The notes beneath the pieces are model-generated. The model ran no database searches. It was not told where the DNA came from and saw only the letters and a list, made by a program, of their open reading frames with translations. From NCBI GenBank assembly GCA_964457365.1, contig CAYWFP010000023.1, positions 1 to 42,875 of the forward strand: a stretch of 42,875 nt of DNA. The letters run 5' to 3'. The position numbers were made by a program, and so were the translations under genes. Below, piece by piece: positions 16,258 to 25,435 of the stretch; positions within the stretch are counted from its first letter, which is position 1; each line of letters opens with the position of its first letter. Source of the stretch: CAYWFP01 sp964457365 (GTDB taxonomy: Bacteria; Planctomycetota; SZUA-567).

Positions 16258-18414
16258 ATGATGAAGAAGAAGAACGCCGGACGGTCGCCGCGTGGGAGGG
16301 AGGAAGCGCGCCTCTTGGGGCTCTTGGCGGTGGCGTGGCTGGCCGTGGCCGCTATCGGGCTGCACGGCTGCGACAATCCGCTCGCGCGCATGTCGCTCGA
16401 GGAGATGCGCGAGAAGAACGCCAAGGGAGACATGCAGGCGGCGCGGCCGCTGCGGATGAAACTGCGCAAGTCGCTGACGGTGCGCGACGCCATCGAATAC
16501 GCGCTGAAGAACAGCTTCGAGGCGCGGCTGATGGCCAAGAAGAAGGAGATCGAGCGCGAACTCGTCACCGGCAGCAAGCTGCGCCTTCTGCCGACGCTGC
16601 AGGCCAATCTCGAGCGCAGCCGCCAGGACCGCCTGACGCCGAGCTACTCCAAGGACTACCGGACGGAGGAGAAAGCGGCCGAGCCGACCTATTCGCAGGG
16701 ACGGCATACCAACACCTTCCAGATGAGCTTGATCTGGAACCTGCTCGATTTCGGCGCGACTTATCTCAAGTCGCGGCAGGCGCAGGACCGCTACCTCATG
16801 TCCGAGCAGAACCTGCGCCGCGTGCGGCAGAACCTGGTCCTCTCGGTCACCAAGGCCTACTGGCGCGCGGTGGTCGCCCAGGAGGCGCTCAAGGTCGCCG
16901 AGGATCTGGCCGTCAAGAGCGAGGTTCACGAGGACGAGATCGAGAAACTGATCGAGAAGGGCGCGATCTCGAAGTACCAGGGCCTGGAGATCCAGAGCCG
17001 GCTGTTGAGCTCGCGCATGAATCTCGAGGAGTTCGAGCAGGAATACGCCCGCGCCAAGGCCACCCTCTCGGGCCTGATGGGCATGGCCCCGGGCACCAAG
17101 TTCCGCCTCGATCGACCGGACTTCAAGACCGACCTGGTCATCGAGCCGCTGCCGATGCGGGAGCTGGAGAAGGAGACGCTGCGCCGCCGGCCGGAGCTCT
17201 TCAACGAGGACCTGAACGAGCGTATCTCCTACGACGAGGCGCGCATCGCGCTGATCAAGATGTTCCCCAGCCCCTCGCTCTTCCTGCGCTACGAGCACGA
17301 CGCCAACAAACTGCTCTACGTCCACGACTGGTGGACGGTGGGGCTCAACGCCTCGATGCAGTTGCTGTCGCTGCCGGCGAAGTATTCCGACTACAAGGCC
17401 ACCAAGCTCGAGAGCGGCATGATCGTCGAGCGGCGCCACGCGCTGGCGGTGGCGATCCTCTCGCAGCTCCACTTGGCCGCCATCGACTACAACGACGCGC
17501 AACGGCGTTACGGCTATACGCGCCAACTCATGGACTACCGCAACCAGCAGCTCGACTTCGTGCGCAAGCAGCGCAAGGCCGGCAAGGCCCATCACGGCGT
17601 CGAACTCGAGGCCGAGGAGAAGGCGCTCCGGGCGCGCATCGAGTTCGTCAAGGCGCACACCGACCTGCTGGTGGCCCAGCGGCAGCTCGACAACACCATC
17701 GGCCGCGACCCCGAGGACATGGTCAGCCTCGAGCGCCAGCGTCTCGCGGCGCGGGCGACGGGGCGCAAGGCCATCATGGAGGATCCCGAGACCAGCCCGT
17801 GGCTGCGCTTCGCGCTGCGCGATCCGGAGGGCAAGATCAGCTACGGCCCGCCGCGCCCGCCGCTTACGGGCGAGGTCGATGCCAACCGCGCGCAGCTTCT
17901 GGTCGATACCATCCGCTTCACCGCCGATATCGAGGAACGGCGCGACGCCATCTCCGAACTGATCGCCATGGGCGCCGGGGTGGCGCCGCACGTCATGGTG
18001 CTGCTCGACGACGAGGTGATGGAAAACCGCATCTACGGCATCATCATCCTGCGCGAGACACGTGCGCCGCAGGCGTATCCGGTCTTCTTCAACCTGCTCG
18101 GCGATAAGAACCAGCGCATCCGGTTCCACACCTCGCTGGCGCTCCGGAGCATGACCGGGGTGGATATGCATTATCTGGCCGATGCGACGGTACAGAGCCG
18201 CCGGGCGGCGATCCAGCGCTGGGATGATTATCTGAAACAGCATAACCTCTTTGAGGTTAAGGAAAAAGAAGCAGAGGTGGCCGAGACGCCACCGGTTGAG
18301 GAGGTGGCGCCGGAAATGCCGAAAGCGCCGCAACCGAGCGAGCCGAACGAGACGCCCGCACCGCCGGCGAACGATTCCCCGGCGGCTGAGATTGCCGTAA
18401 ACGTCGAAGGCTAG
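16258..18414 (+). CDS. TolC-family outer-membrane lipoprotein with C-terminal HEAT repeats
   Basis: Outer-membrane efflux/secretion channel protein of 718 residues. The N terminus has a signal segment ending in a lipobox-like GLHGC (Cys39), so the mature protein is probably lipid-anchored. Residues about 75-510 are the outer-membrane efflux domain: two halves of long amphipathic helices with IWNLLDFGATY and GLNASMQLLSLPAKYSD beta segments. Residues about 560-640 resemble HEAT repeats (RRDAISELIAMGAGVAPHV, then IILRETRAPQAYPV). A Pro/Glu-rich tail (about 675-715) ends the protein. TolC proteins are about 450-500 residues, so the HEAT and tail portion is an addition. ATG codons at 16258 and 16261 both lie behind AGGAAGGA. 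It opens the secretion-like cassette and would form the exit duct for the adaptors downstream. Confidence 0.85.
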   Translation: MMKKKNAGRSPRGREEARLLGLLAVAWLAVAAIGLHGCDNPLARMSLEEMREKNAKGDMQAARPLRMKLRKSLTVRDAIEYALKNSFEARLMAKKKEIERELVTGSKLRLLPTLQANLERSRQDRLTPSYSKDYRTEEKAAEPTYSQGRHTNTFQMSLIWNLLDFGATYLKSRQAQDRYLMSEQNLRRVRQNLVLSVTKAYWRAVVAQEALKVAEDLAVKSEVHEDEIEKLIEKGAISKYQGLEIQSRLLSSRMNLEEFEQEYARAKATLSGLMGMAPGTKFRLDRPDFKTDLVIEPLPMRELEKETLRRRPELFNEDLNERISYDEARIALIKMFPSPSLFLRYEHDANKLLYVHDWWTVGLNASMQLLSLPAKYSDYKATKLESGMIVERRHALAVAILSQLHLAAIDYNDAQRRYGYTRQLMDYRNQQLDFVRKQRKAGKAHHGVELEAEEKALRARIEFVKAHTDLLVAQRQLDNTIGRDPEDMVSLERQRLAARATGRKAIMEDPETSPWLRFALRDPEGKISYGPPRPPLTGEVDANRAQLLVDTIRFTADIEERRDAISELIAMGAGVAPHVMVLLDDEVMENRIYGIIILRETRAPQAYPVFFNLLGDKNQRIRFHTSLALRSMTGVDMHYLADATVQSRRAAIQRWDDYLKQHNLFEVKEKEAEVAETPPVEEVAPEMPKAPQPSEPNETPAPPANDSPAAEIAVNVEG

Positions 18415-18445
18415 GCAAGATCGGGATTTTTCGGCAAAATAGAAC

Positions 18446-18475
18446 TTGACGATGCCCCGCGGCATGGTTTACAAT
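18446..18475 (+). promoter_or_regulatory. Promoter of the giant DUF4347 gene, with inverted repeat in its spacer
   Basis: TTGACG (18446-18451) and TACAAT (18470-18475) are separated by 18 bases; each matches five of six consensus positions. The spacer contains ATGCC (18452-18456) and GGCAT (18461-18465) as a perfect five-base inverted repeat around CCGC. A protein bound there would block or twist the promoter. Confidence 0.6.
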
Positions 18476-18480
18476 TTATG

Positions 18481-18603
18481 CATGGCCTGCCTGCGCTTGG
18501 GAGGCGTATCGGGCTATTGTCGCCCCGCAGTTACCATGCCGGGAGTCGCATCGTTGTCGCTTCGCCGCTGTTTGCCGGGCGGGGCTTGTCGGAGGAAGTC
18601 CCC
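18481..18603 (+). promoter_or_regulatory. Long structured 5' leader of the giant gene
   Basis: The predicted transcript carries a leader of about 120 bases. GCCCCGC (18522-18528) is perfectly complementary to GCGGGGC (18579-18585), six bases before the GGAGGAAG ribosome-binding site at 18591-18598. Pairing could present or occlude that site. No known riboswitch family was recognised; the cyclic-di-GMP-I consensus was compared from memory and does not fit. Confidence 0.3.
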
Positions 18604-21600
18604 ATGCAACTCGGATTGATGCGCCTGGAGGAGAGGATCGTCCTGGATGCGGCCGGCGCCGACGAGGGCGACAACCCCGACGGCGGCACGCCCGCTCCGG
18701 TCACGCCCGCGCCCGACGCGGCGGCCGACGCCGGCGACGGCGTGCACGTCCTGGTCGTCTCCGATCAGATCGACAACGCGGACGAGCTGGCCGACGCGGC
18801 GATGGACAACGTCCGCACCGTGCTCTACGACGCCGGTCAGGACAGCCCCGAGCAGCTTCTCTCCGAGATCGCCGAGACGCTCGCCGGCGACGAGGCCGCC
18901 AGCATCGGCTTTGCTACGCACGACCTGGGTCCCGGGCGTTTCCACCTCACCGGCCGGCAGATCGTCGACTTCGGCACGTTGCTGACCAACCCGCAGATGC
19001 AGGCGTTCTGGCAGGGCGTGGGCGAACTCGTCGCCGAGGGCGGCCGGGTCGACCTGCTGCCGTGCGACTTCGCCAGCGTCGACTCCGGCGAGAACGCCGT
19101 GGCCTTGATCGAGGGGTTCGCCGGCGTCAACGTCGCCGCCTCGAACGATGTCACCGGCAACGCCGAGGCCGGGGGCGACTGGATCCTGGAGACGGACAAC
19201 GTCGACCTGACGCAGGTCTACTTCGACGCCGGGGCGCTGGCCTCGTTCGAGGGACGGCTCGGGATCTACAACGACCTCGATCCTTCCGCGGGCGATGTGC
19301 ACGACGTGGCTATCGACGGCGATATCGCCGTGGTCGGCAGCTCCTACTTCGGCGGCGCGCACGCGACGGTATTCATCGGTACCGACACCATGGATTCCTT
19401 CGGCAATACCAGCGGCGACGCGGACTTCACCGCACTCGACGGCGTCTACGACACCTGGACCGAGACGATCGATCTGGCCTCGTTGATCATGACCGGTTCG
19501 CCGTCGCTGAACTTCGGCACGACCGTCGCGGTCGAGGACAACGTCGTCGTCGTCGCCGATACTACGGGGCAGATGCTGTATACCTTCGAGCGCTCGGGGG
19601 CTACCTGGACGTTCGAGGACGCGCTGGCCATGCCCGCGGTCGGCTTCACCGACTACGCCGTCGCGCTGGAGAACGTCGGCGGCAAGATATACATGGCGGT
19701 GGGTATCTCCGAGGCCAACTGGGTCGGCGTCTTCGATCAGTCGCCCACCCTGGGCGTCTACTGGGATTCGCTGGGCACCATGTCGGCCGATCAGGACGTC
19801 GGCAGCGGCGGCCTGGGGTTGAGCGCCAATTCCGACTACGGCTACGCCGTGGATATCGCCGGCTCCGCCGCCAACAGCGTATACGTCCTCGTCGGCGCGC
19901 CCGCGGTCAGCGGCGGCACGAATCCCGAGGCGTACCTGATGTGGCTGGACTCCGGCAACAGCGAACTCGACCTCGTCGGCGCGGTCGACGAGGGCGGCGA
20001 GGCCGGCTCCTGGTTCGGCTACGACGTCGCGCTGGACTACTTCCCCGGTTCGGAGTGGCTGGACGGCCCCGACGGCACCGATGTCGCCGGTCAATTCAAC
20101 GCCCTCGTCGGCGCGCCCAAGGCGGACATCAACTACGGCAACGACGGCGACTGGTACTTCTATTCCGATATCGTCGGCGACGACCTGGTCGCCGACCAGC
20201 AGGGCACCGACAACTGGAACAACGGCTTTCACGACGACAACATGGGCTGGTCGGTCGCTCTCGACGACTGGCAGGCCATCGTCGGCGCGCGTGGGCAGGA
20301 CAATTCGAACACCACCTACTACGGCGCGGTCCACTGCTTCTGGTACGACCCGGTCGACTTCGACGGTGACGGGCTACTGCTCGAGGCGGGGGTGGTGGCC
20401 GAGGCCGAATACGCCGGCACCCAGGTGCACCTCGGGGAGACGGTCGCCGTCGACGGCGAGTCCGGCAGCCGCTACGCCCTCTTCGCCGGCCAGGACACTC
20501 CCTTCGCCACCGTCTTCGATTCGCACGCGATGAACTACGCCAACCCGCGCGTCACCGCGCCCATGATCCAGAATACGGATATTTGGAACGTGGATTCCGA
20601 TGCGGCAGCCAACCATATCGAGGCCACCATCGTCAACGGCGACATCGACGAGAACGGCGGTGCCGCGATCACGGTCGCGACATTCACGCTGGAGGACACC
20701 CTCCTAGACCAGAATTTCGACTACGCCGAGTGGATGGACGAGTACCAGTTCAAGCTGACCGACGACTTCGGCGGCAAGTTCGTCTTGAGCGTCGATACCA
20801 ACGGCACGGAGACGCAGTGGGACGACGAGTGGACGATCAAGACCAACGGCACCTTCGATTACGAGACCCAGGACAGCTACAATATCGAGGTCGACATCGT
20901 CGACAGCGGCGATATCAACTTCCTCGACGCGTACTTCGAGGGCGACGCGGCCGAGCACTGGCGCGACCAGACCGACGCCGGCGACTGGTGGAACGACGCC
21001 TGGGAGGTCAGCGTCTCCGTCGTGCCGGCCTTCACCATCAACGACGTGAACGAAGCGCCGACGGTCACTTTGCCCGGCACGCAGACGACGACCGAAAACA
21101 CCGCGCTCGTCCTGAGTACCGCCAACGGCAATCTCGTCACCGTCGGTGACGTGGACGCCGAGGCCGACGTCGACGGATCGGCCGACGACGAGGTCGAGGT
21201 GACCATTACCCTTCAGGATACCGAAGGAACGGCCGGCGGGGATATCGGCGCTCTCACGCTGGGCGGTGTCGCCGGTCTGGCCTTTACAGATGCCCAGGGT
21301 GACGAATCCATGACCTTCACGGGGTTGATCGCCGATGTCAACGCCGCGTTGGACGGCCTGACGTTCACGCCGACGGCGAATTATTACACCAACTCGAACC
21401 GGACCGCGCAGATCCAGATCACCATCGACGATCAGGACAGTTCCGGTGGCGGTCCCGCTGCGTTGCAGGACACCGAGACACTGAACGTCAACGTCACCTC
21501 GGACCAGGACGGCGCGGCGACGTTGGCGATGAACGGTGCCGAGGGCGCATCCTTCGCCGAGGGCGGCGCGGCCGTACTGATCGATTCCAACACGACCGTC

Positions 21601-24309
21601 AACGACGATGCCGACGAGTTCGGCGCCGGGAACGTCGTGGACTTCGGCGGCGGTTCGCTCACCGTCTCCTTCGGCGGCGGCACCGGCACGACCGACGACC
21701 GGTTGACCATCGCCGATACCGGGGCGGCGAATATCGACGTCGACGGCAGCAATGTCACCTACACGGTCACCGGCGACGTGATCGGCACCTGGTCCGGCGG
21801 CACCGACGGCGCCACCCCGCTGGTGATCTCCTTCAACGACGACGCCACCGAGGCCGCGGTCCAGGCCGTGGCGCGGTCGATCTACTTCAGCAACGTCTCC
21901 GAGGATCCGAATACGACGCAGCGGGAGATCACCTACACCGTCGTCGACCGCGACGGCGGCGGAAATTCGGACGCCGCTTTCCGCGTCGACGTCACGTCCA
22001 CCAACGACGCGCCGGTGCTCGGCGGCTTCGGCGGCGCGGCGACCTTGACCGAGGACCAGGCGCCGGCGTACACGATCCTGAATCCCAACGCCACCGTGAC
22101 CGATGTGGATACGACCGACTTCCAGGGCGGTACGCTGACGGTCTCGGGCAACGAAGTCGCCGATGGCGAGGATCTGAACGTCGTCGACGGCATCAACGGC
22201 ATCACCGTCGCCGGGGTTGTCGTGAGCTACAGTGGAACGGCTATCGGCCAGATCACCACCGACGGCCAAGATGGCGATGACCTGGTCGTCACCTTCAACC
22301 AGGGCAATCCCGTCAGCGCCGCCGCGGCGCAGGCGCTGATGCGCAGCATCTCCTTCGACAACGACAACGACCAGAATCCGACCGCCGAAACGCAGGCGAT
22401 CACCTTTGTCTTCAACGACGGAGACGATTCGCACGACGCCAACGACAACGCCGACAGCGCGCCGGGCACGGTGGACGTCACCGTCGTCGCCGTCAACGAC
22501 GCGCCGGTGGTCGCCATGCCGGGCGGTGGATTCGCGGCCCAGGACGAGGACGCGGCCGCCTGGAACGTGCATGCCGGCGGATGGACGCTGACCGATGTCG
22601 ATTCCGGCGGCAACGACATCACCGTCGTGCTCTCGGTTGGCAACGGCGTGTTGAACGTCGTCGACGGCCCCGGCACGCTGTCGGCGTTCACGACCGGCGC
22701 GGCCAGCGTACAGCTCGTCGGCACGGCCGCCGAGATCCAGGCCGTTCTCCAGGGCGGTGGCGGAAGCTCGATCACCTACGACAGCGACTTGAACTTCAAC
22801 GGCACCGAAACCCTGCAGGTCACCGTCAACGACGGCGGCAACTCCGGCACCGGCGGCGCATTGACCGACTCCGAAAGCGCCACCATCACCATCGACCCTG
22901 TCAACGACGCCCCGACAGACATCAACAACGTGACCCTGGCCGAGGACGGCCTCGGCAGCGGCACGGTGCAGGGCGGCGGCGTCATCGCCCAGCTCGTCCC
23001 CGACGACGTGGACAACCGCGCGCCCAGCGCGAGCGCGAACTACCAGGGCCTGAACGGCTATGATTTCGATGTGACGAGCCTCGTCTTCGTCAGCAGCACC
23101 AACGACGAGATCACCGATACCGCTTCGCTGAACGCCTTCTTCACCGTGGCCGACAACGGCGAGCTGACCCTGGCGGCGGACAAGAGCCTGAACGTCGGCG
23201 ACGAGATCGTGATGACTGTTGCGCTCGATACGGACAACTGGTTCGGCGACAATCTCGGTGCGCAAGGGCCGTTCCAGTTCACTCTCAATGTCGTCGCCCT
23301 CACCCCGCCGGCCGAGGCGCCGAACATCCCGCCGCCGCAGCCGGATCCGGGACTCGACATGAGCGACTTCAGCACCGGCGACGTGGCCAACAGCCCGACC
23401 GATGTCGTCGTTCCGGCCGGGACCGACCCGTCCGATTTCGTCATCACCGCCGGGCTGGTCGAGCAGGACACCGCCGCGGTCGATACCGCCTTCGAGAACG
23501 CCGCCGAAACCCCGGTCGTCACCGGCGCGGACCTGACGGCCTTCGGCAACCTCGGCACCACGCTCGAGCAGACCTTCACCCCGGAGGTGACCGGCTTCAT
23601 CGAGGCGCTCACCGGCCCGGTCGAGGGCGAGGCGCCGGCGGAGAATGCCGACGCGGCCGCGCTCCTGGGGTTGAGCGGGGAGTATACGCAGACACCGCTG
23701 CCGGAGGTGCCCGACGCGTTCGACTTCTCCGCGATCGAGAACCTGCCGGCCCTTCTGGGCGGCGGCGCGGAGCTCTCGGTGACCGAGCTGACCCCGGTGG
23801 CCGACGCGTTGGTGACCGGCCTGGTCACGCCGGAGTTCCTGGAAGCCTCGGTGCGGAATTACGTCGCCGCCGAGATCGACACCGTCTACGACGACGCGCA
23901 GCAGATCCGGACGCTGCTGGACCTCAACGACGCGGGCCTGCTGGGCTTCGACCAGGCCCAGTCGCTGGAGAACGCCTACGTCTCGCTGACCGCGCGGCGC
24001 GAGGCGCTGCTGGAGATGGCGACCCAGCGCCTCGGCGATGTCGACTGGAACGCCCAGTTCGGCGCTGTCCGCGGCCTGCTGGTGCGCGACGCGTCCTCGT
24101 TCATCCAGGACCGGCTGGTCCTGACCGACCTGGACCTCGAGGAACTGCTCGAGGACGAGATCTTCCTTGCGGAACTGCAGCGTTTGCTGAGTCGGCGAAT
24201 CTCGCAACTGCCGGTCTTCGGCGCCTACCGCGAGGCGGTGCTGGCGACGGCGTTCGAGGCCCGCGAGGCGCTCGAGGCGAGCCGCGGCGAGTTGATCGAG
24301 GCCGAGTAG
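18604..24309 (+). CDS. Giant LEPR-XLL/DUF4347 cadherin-like surface or secreted protein
   Basis: Protein of 1901 residues. The frame is open upstream to 18478, but GGAGGAAG five bases before ATG 18604 and the motif LEERIVLDAA at residues 8-17 fix the start. That motif is the LEPR-XLL type found at the N terminus of giant proteins that lack a Sec signal peptide, as this one does. Residues about 46-220 are DUF4347 (IGFATHDLGPGRFHLTG, VDLLPCDFAS). Residues 220-650 hold FG-GAP-like propeller repeats (VALDDWQAIVGA). Residues about 810-1575 carry at least four cadherin-like repeats marked by NDAPV or NEAPT linkers and Asp-rich calcium-type loops. Residues 1580-1901 are a Pro/acidic linker, then a helical domain. 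The protein is very acidic and nearly cysteine-free, as adhesins are. It is probably the substrate of the surrounding export-like genes. Confidence 0.85.
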   Translation: MQLGLMRLEERIVLDAAGADEGDNPDGGTPAPVTPAPDAAADAGDGVHVLVVSDQIDNADELADAAMDNVRTVLYDAGQDSPEQLLSEIAETLAGDEAASIGFATHDLGPGRFHLTGRQIVDFGTLLTNPQMQAFWQGVGELVAEGGRVDLLPCDFASVDSGENAVALIEGFAGVNVAASNDVTGNAEAGGDWILETDNVDLTQVYFDAGALASFEGRLGIYNDLDPSAGDVHDVAIDGDIAVVGSSYFGGAHATVFIGTDTMDSFGNTSGDADFTALDGVYDTWTETIDLASLIMTGSPSLNFGTTVAVEDNVVVVADTTGQMLYTFERSGATWTFEDALAMPAVGFTDYAVALENVGGKIYMAVGISEANWVGVFDQSPTLGVYWDSLGTMSADQDVGSGGLGLSANSDYGYAVDIAGSAANSVYVLVGAPAVSGGTNPEAYLMWLDSGNSELDLVGAVDEGGEAGSWFGYDVALDYFPGSEWLDGPDGTDVAGQFNALVGAPKADINYGNDGDWYFYSDIVGDDLVADQQGTDNWNNGFHDDNMGWSVALDDWQAIVGARGQDNSNTTYYGAVHCFWYDPVDFDGDGLLLEAGVVAEAEYAGTQVHLGETVAVDGESGSRYALFAGQDTPFATVFDSHAMNYANPRVTAPMIQNTDIWNVDSDAAANHIEATIVNGDIDENGGAAITVATFTLEDTLLDQNFDYAEWMDEYQFKLTDDFGGKFVLSVDTNGTETQWDDEWTIKTNGTFDYETQDSYNIEVDIVDSGDINFLDAYFEGDAAEHWRDQTDAGDWWNDAWEVSVSVVPAFTINDVNEAPTVTLPGTQTTTENTALVLSTANGNLVTVGDVDAEADVDGSADDEVEVTITLQDTEGTAGGDIGALTLGGVAGLAFTDAQGDESMTFTGLIADVNAALDGLTFTPTANYYTNSNRTAQIQITIDDQDSSGGGPAALQDTETLNVNVTSDQDGAATLAMNGAEGASFAEGGAAVLIDSNTTVNDDADEFGAGNVVDFGGGSLTVSFGGGTGTTDDRLTIADTGAANIDVDGSNVTYTVTGDVIGTWSGGTDGATPLVISFNDDATEAAVQAVARSIYFSNVSEDPNTTQREITYTVVDRDGGGNSDAAFRVDVTSTNDAPVLGGFGGAATLTEDQAPAYTILNPNATVTDVDTTDFQGGTLTVSGNEVADGEDLNVVDGINGITVAGVVVSYSGTAIGQITTDGQDGDDLVVTFNQGNPVSAAAAQALMRSISFDNDNDQNPTAETQAITFVFNDGDDSHDANDNADSAPGTVDVTVVAVNDAPVVAMPGGGFAAQDEDAAAWNVHAGGWTLTDVDSGGNDITVVLSVGNGVLNVVDGPGTLSAFTTGAASVQLVGTAAEIQAVLQGGGGSSITYDSDLNFNGTETLQVTVNDGGNSGTGGALTDSESATITIDPVNDAPTDINNVTLAEDGLGSGTVQGGGVIAQLVPDDVDNRAPSASANYQGLNGYDFDVTSLVFVSSTNDEITDTASLNAFFTVADNGELTLAADKSLNVGDEIVMTVALDTDNWFGDNLGAQGPFQFTLNVVALTPPAEAPNIPPPQPDPGLDMSDFSTGDVANSPTDVVVPAGTDPSDFVITAGLVEQDTAAVDTAFENAAETPVVTGADLTAFGNLGTTLEQTFTPEVTGFIEALTGPVEGEAPAENADAAALLGLSGEYTQTPLPEVPDAFDFSAIENLPALLGGGAELSVTELTPVADALVTGLVTPEFLEASVRNYVAAEIDTVYDDAQQIRTLLDLNDAGLLGFDQAQSLENAYVSLTARREALLEMATQRLGDVDWNAQFGAVRGLLVRDASSFIQDRLVLTDLDLEELLEDEIFLAELQRLLSRRISQLPVFGAYREAVLATAFEAREALEASRGELIEAE

Positions 24310-24314
24310 CGCCG

Positions 24315-24343
24315 TTGCAATCGCGCCGGAATGTCCGTATCAT
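24315..24343 (+). promoter_or_regulatory. Possible promoter of the adaptor operon, butting onto a terminator
   Basis: TTGCAA (24315-24320) and TATCAT (24338-24343) are 17 bases apart, with four and five of six consensus matches. A transcript would start near 24350, inside the first arm of the hairpin at 24344-24352, and so would lack a full terminator. Confidence 0.35.
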
Positions 24344-24372
24344 GGGCGGCAGGTCTACTGCCGCCCGTTTTT
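24344..24372 (+). terminator. Terminator between the giant gene and the adaptor genes
   Basis: GGGCGGCAG (24344-24352) pairs perfectly with CTGCCGCCC (24358-24366) around a five-base loop, followed by GTTTTT at 24367-24372. It would end or attenuate transcription from the giant gene 35 bases after its stop. Confidence 0.85.
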
Positions 24373-24385
24373 AGTGGAGCCGTTC

Positions 24386-25435
24386 ATGCGAAACCGTGCG
24401 GTCTGCGTCGCGCTGCTGCTCTTCGTTTCTACCGCTACCGCGGGCGAGGAGGCGACGGAGCTGACGGTGATCTTTACCCCCCGCCGGCGCGCGGTGCTCG
24501 CGGCCGAGGTGACCGCGCGGGCGGTGGCGCGGCACGTCGAGTTCGGCCAGGTCTTCGCCAAGGACGCGCCGCTTCTGGACCTGGACGACCGGCGCTACCG
24601 CCAGCACCTGCGCAAGGCCGAGGCGCTCGAGAGCGAGGCGCGCACCACCTTGAGCCTGACGGAGAAGCTGCACGCCTCCGGCGTCGAGGTCGAGCGCGCC
24701 CAGGCGCTTTTGACGGCGGCGGAGAAGACGCGCGCGCTGACGCGCGAGTTGGTCGAGAAGAAAGTGAGCGAGAATCGCGCCCGCGCCGTGCTGGCGGCGG
24801 CCGAGAAGAACCTGGAGGCGATGCGCGATCTGGCCGCCGGCGACGCGGCGACGGAGCTGGAGCTGGCCAACGCCGAGCGCGACGTGCAGGTGGCTCGTGC
24901 GGAACTGGCCCAGGCCGAGGCCGCCGCGCGCATGAGCCTCGTCCGCGCCGAGAAGGACTACGCCGTCGCCGACGCCGAACGGCGCCGTATCGAGATGACC
25001 GCCGAGCTGGAGCTGCAGGAGGCCAGAAAGACCCTGGCGGTGGCCGAGTCCAACACCGCCTTCGCCCGGCTGGAGCTCGAGGGCTGCGCCATCAGCGCCC
25101 CGTACGACGGACGGGTGGTGGAGGTGCTCGTCCAGGCGCAGGAATGGGTCCAGCGCGGCCAACCGCTGATCGAGATCGTCGACGACAAGGTGCTGCGCGC
25201 GGAAGTGCTGGTGCCCTCGAAGGTCTACAGCCGCGTCAAGCTCGGTCTGCGCGTGCCCATCCGCGTGATCGAGCTCGACCGCGAGGTTACCGGGACGGTC
25301 AGCAACATCGCCGCGAACCTCGACCCGGCGAGTAAGACTTTCCGCATCTACGCCGAGGTGGACAACGCCGCGCGCGAGTTGAAAGGCGGCATGAACGGGG
25401 TGATCCGCCTGCGGGATCTGGTGAACCAGCCATGA
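24386..25435 (+). CDS. HlyD/RND-type periplasmic adaptor protein
   Basis: Membrane-fusion (adaptor) protein of 349 residues. A signal peptide covers residues 1-19 (ALLLFVSTATA). A split lipoyl-like domain is formed by LAAEVTARAVARHVEFGQVF near the N terminus and APYDGRVVEVLVQAQEWVQRGQPL near residue 235. Between them is a long alpha-hairpin of charged heptads. A beta-barrel domain (LRAEVLVPSKVYSRVKLGLRVPI in family terms, residues about 265-345) follows, with SKTFRIYAEVDN typical of RND adaptors. Such proteins bridge an inner-membrane component to TolC. GTGGAG at 24374-24379, six bases before ATG 24386, is the ribosome-binding site and replaces the in-frame GTG as start. The stop overlaps the ATG of the next gene by four bases (ATGA). 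Substrate inferred from context only. Confidence 0.85.
   Translation: MRNRAVCVALLLFVSTATAGEEATELTVIFTPRRRAVLAAEVTARAVARHVEFGQVFAKDAPLLDLDDRRYRQHLRKAEALESEARTTLSLTEKLHASGVEVERAQALLTAAEKTRALTRELVEKKVSENRARAVLAAAEKNLEAMRDLAAGDAATELELANAERDVQVARAELAQAEAAARMSLVRAEKDYAVADAERRRIEMTAELELQEARKTLAVAESNTAFARLELEGCAISAPYDGRVVEVLVQAQEWVQRGQPLIEIVDDKVLRAEVLVPSKVYSRVKLGLRVPIRVIELDREVTGTVSNIAANLDPASKTFRIYAEVDNAARELKGGMNGVIRLRDLVNQP

Noticed and set aside
18481..18603. Cyclic-di-GMP or other known riboswitch in the giant gene's leader
   Set aside because: The conserved core bases of the GEMM motif as I remember them are not present. Only generic stems can be drawn.
20704..24207. Antisense open frame of 1167 codons opposite the giant gene
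   Set aside because: It mirrors the repeated Asp/Val/Thr/Gly codons of the real gene. No ribosome-binding site or family resemblance was found.
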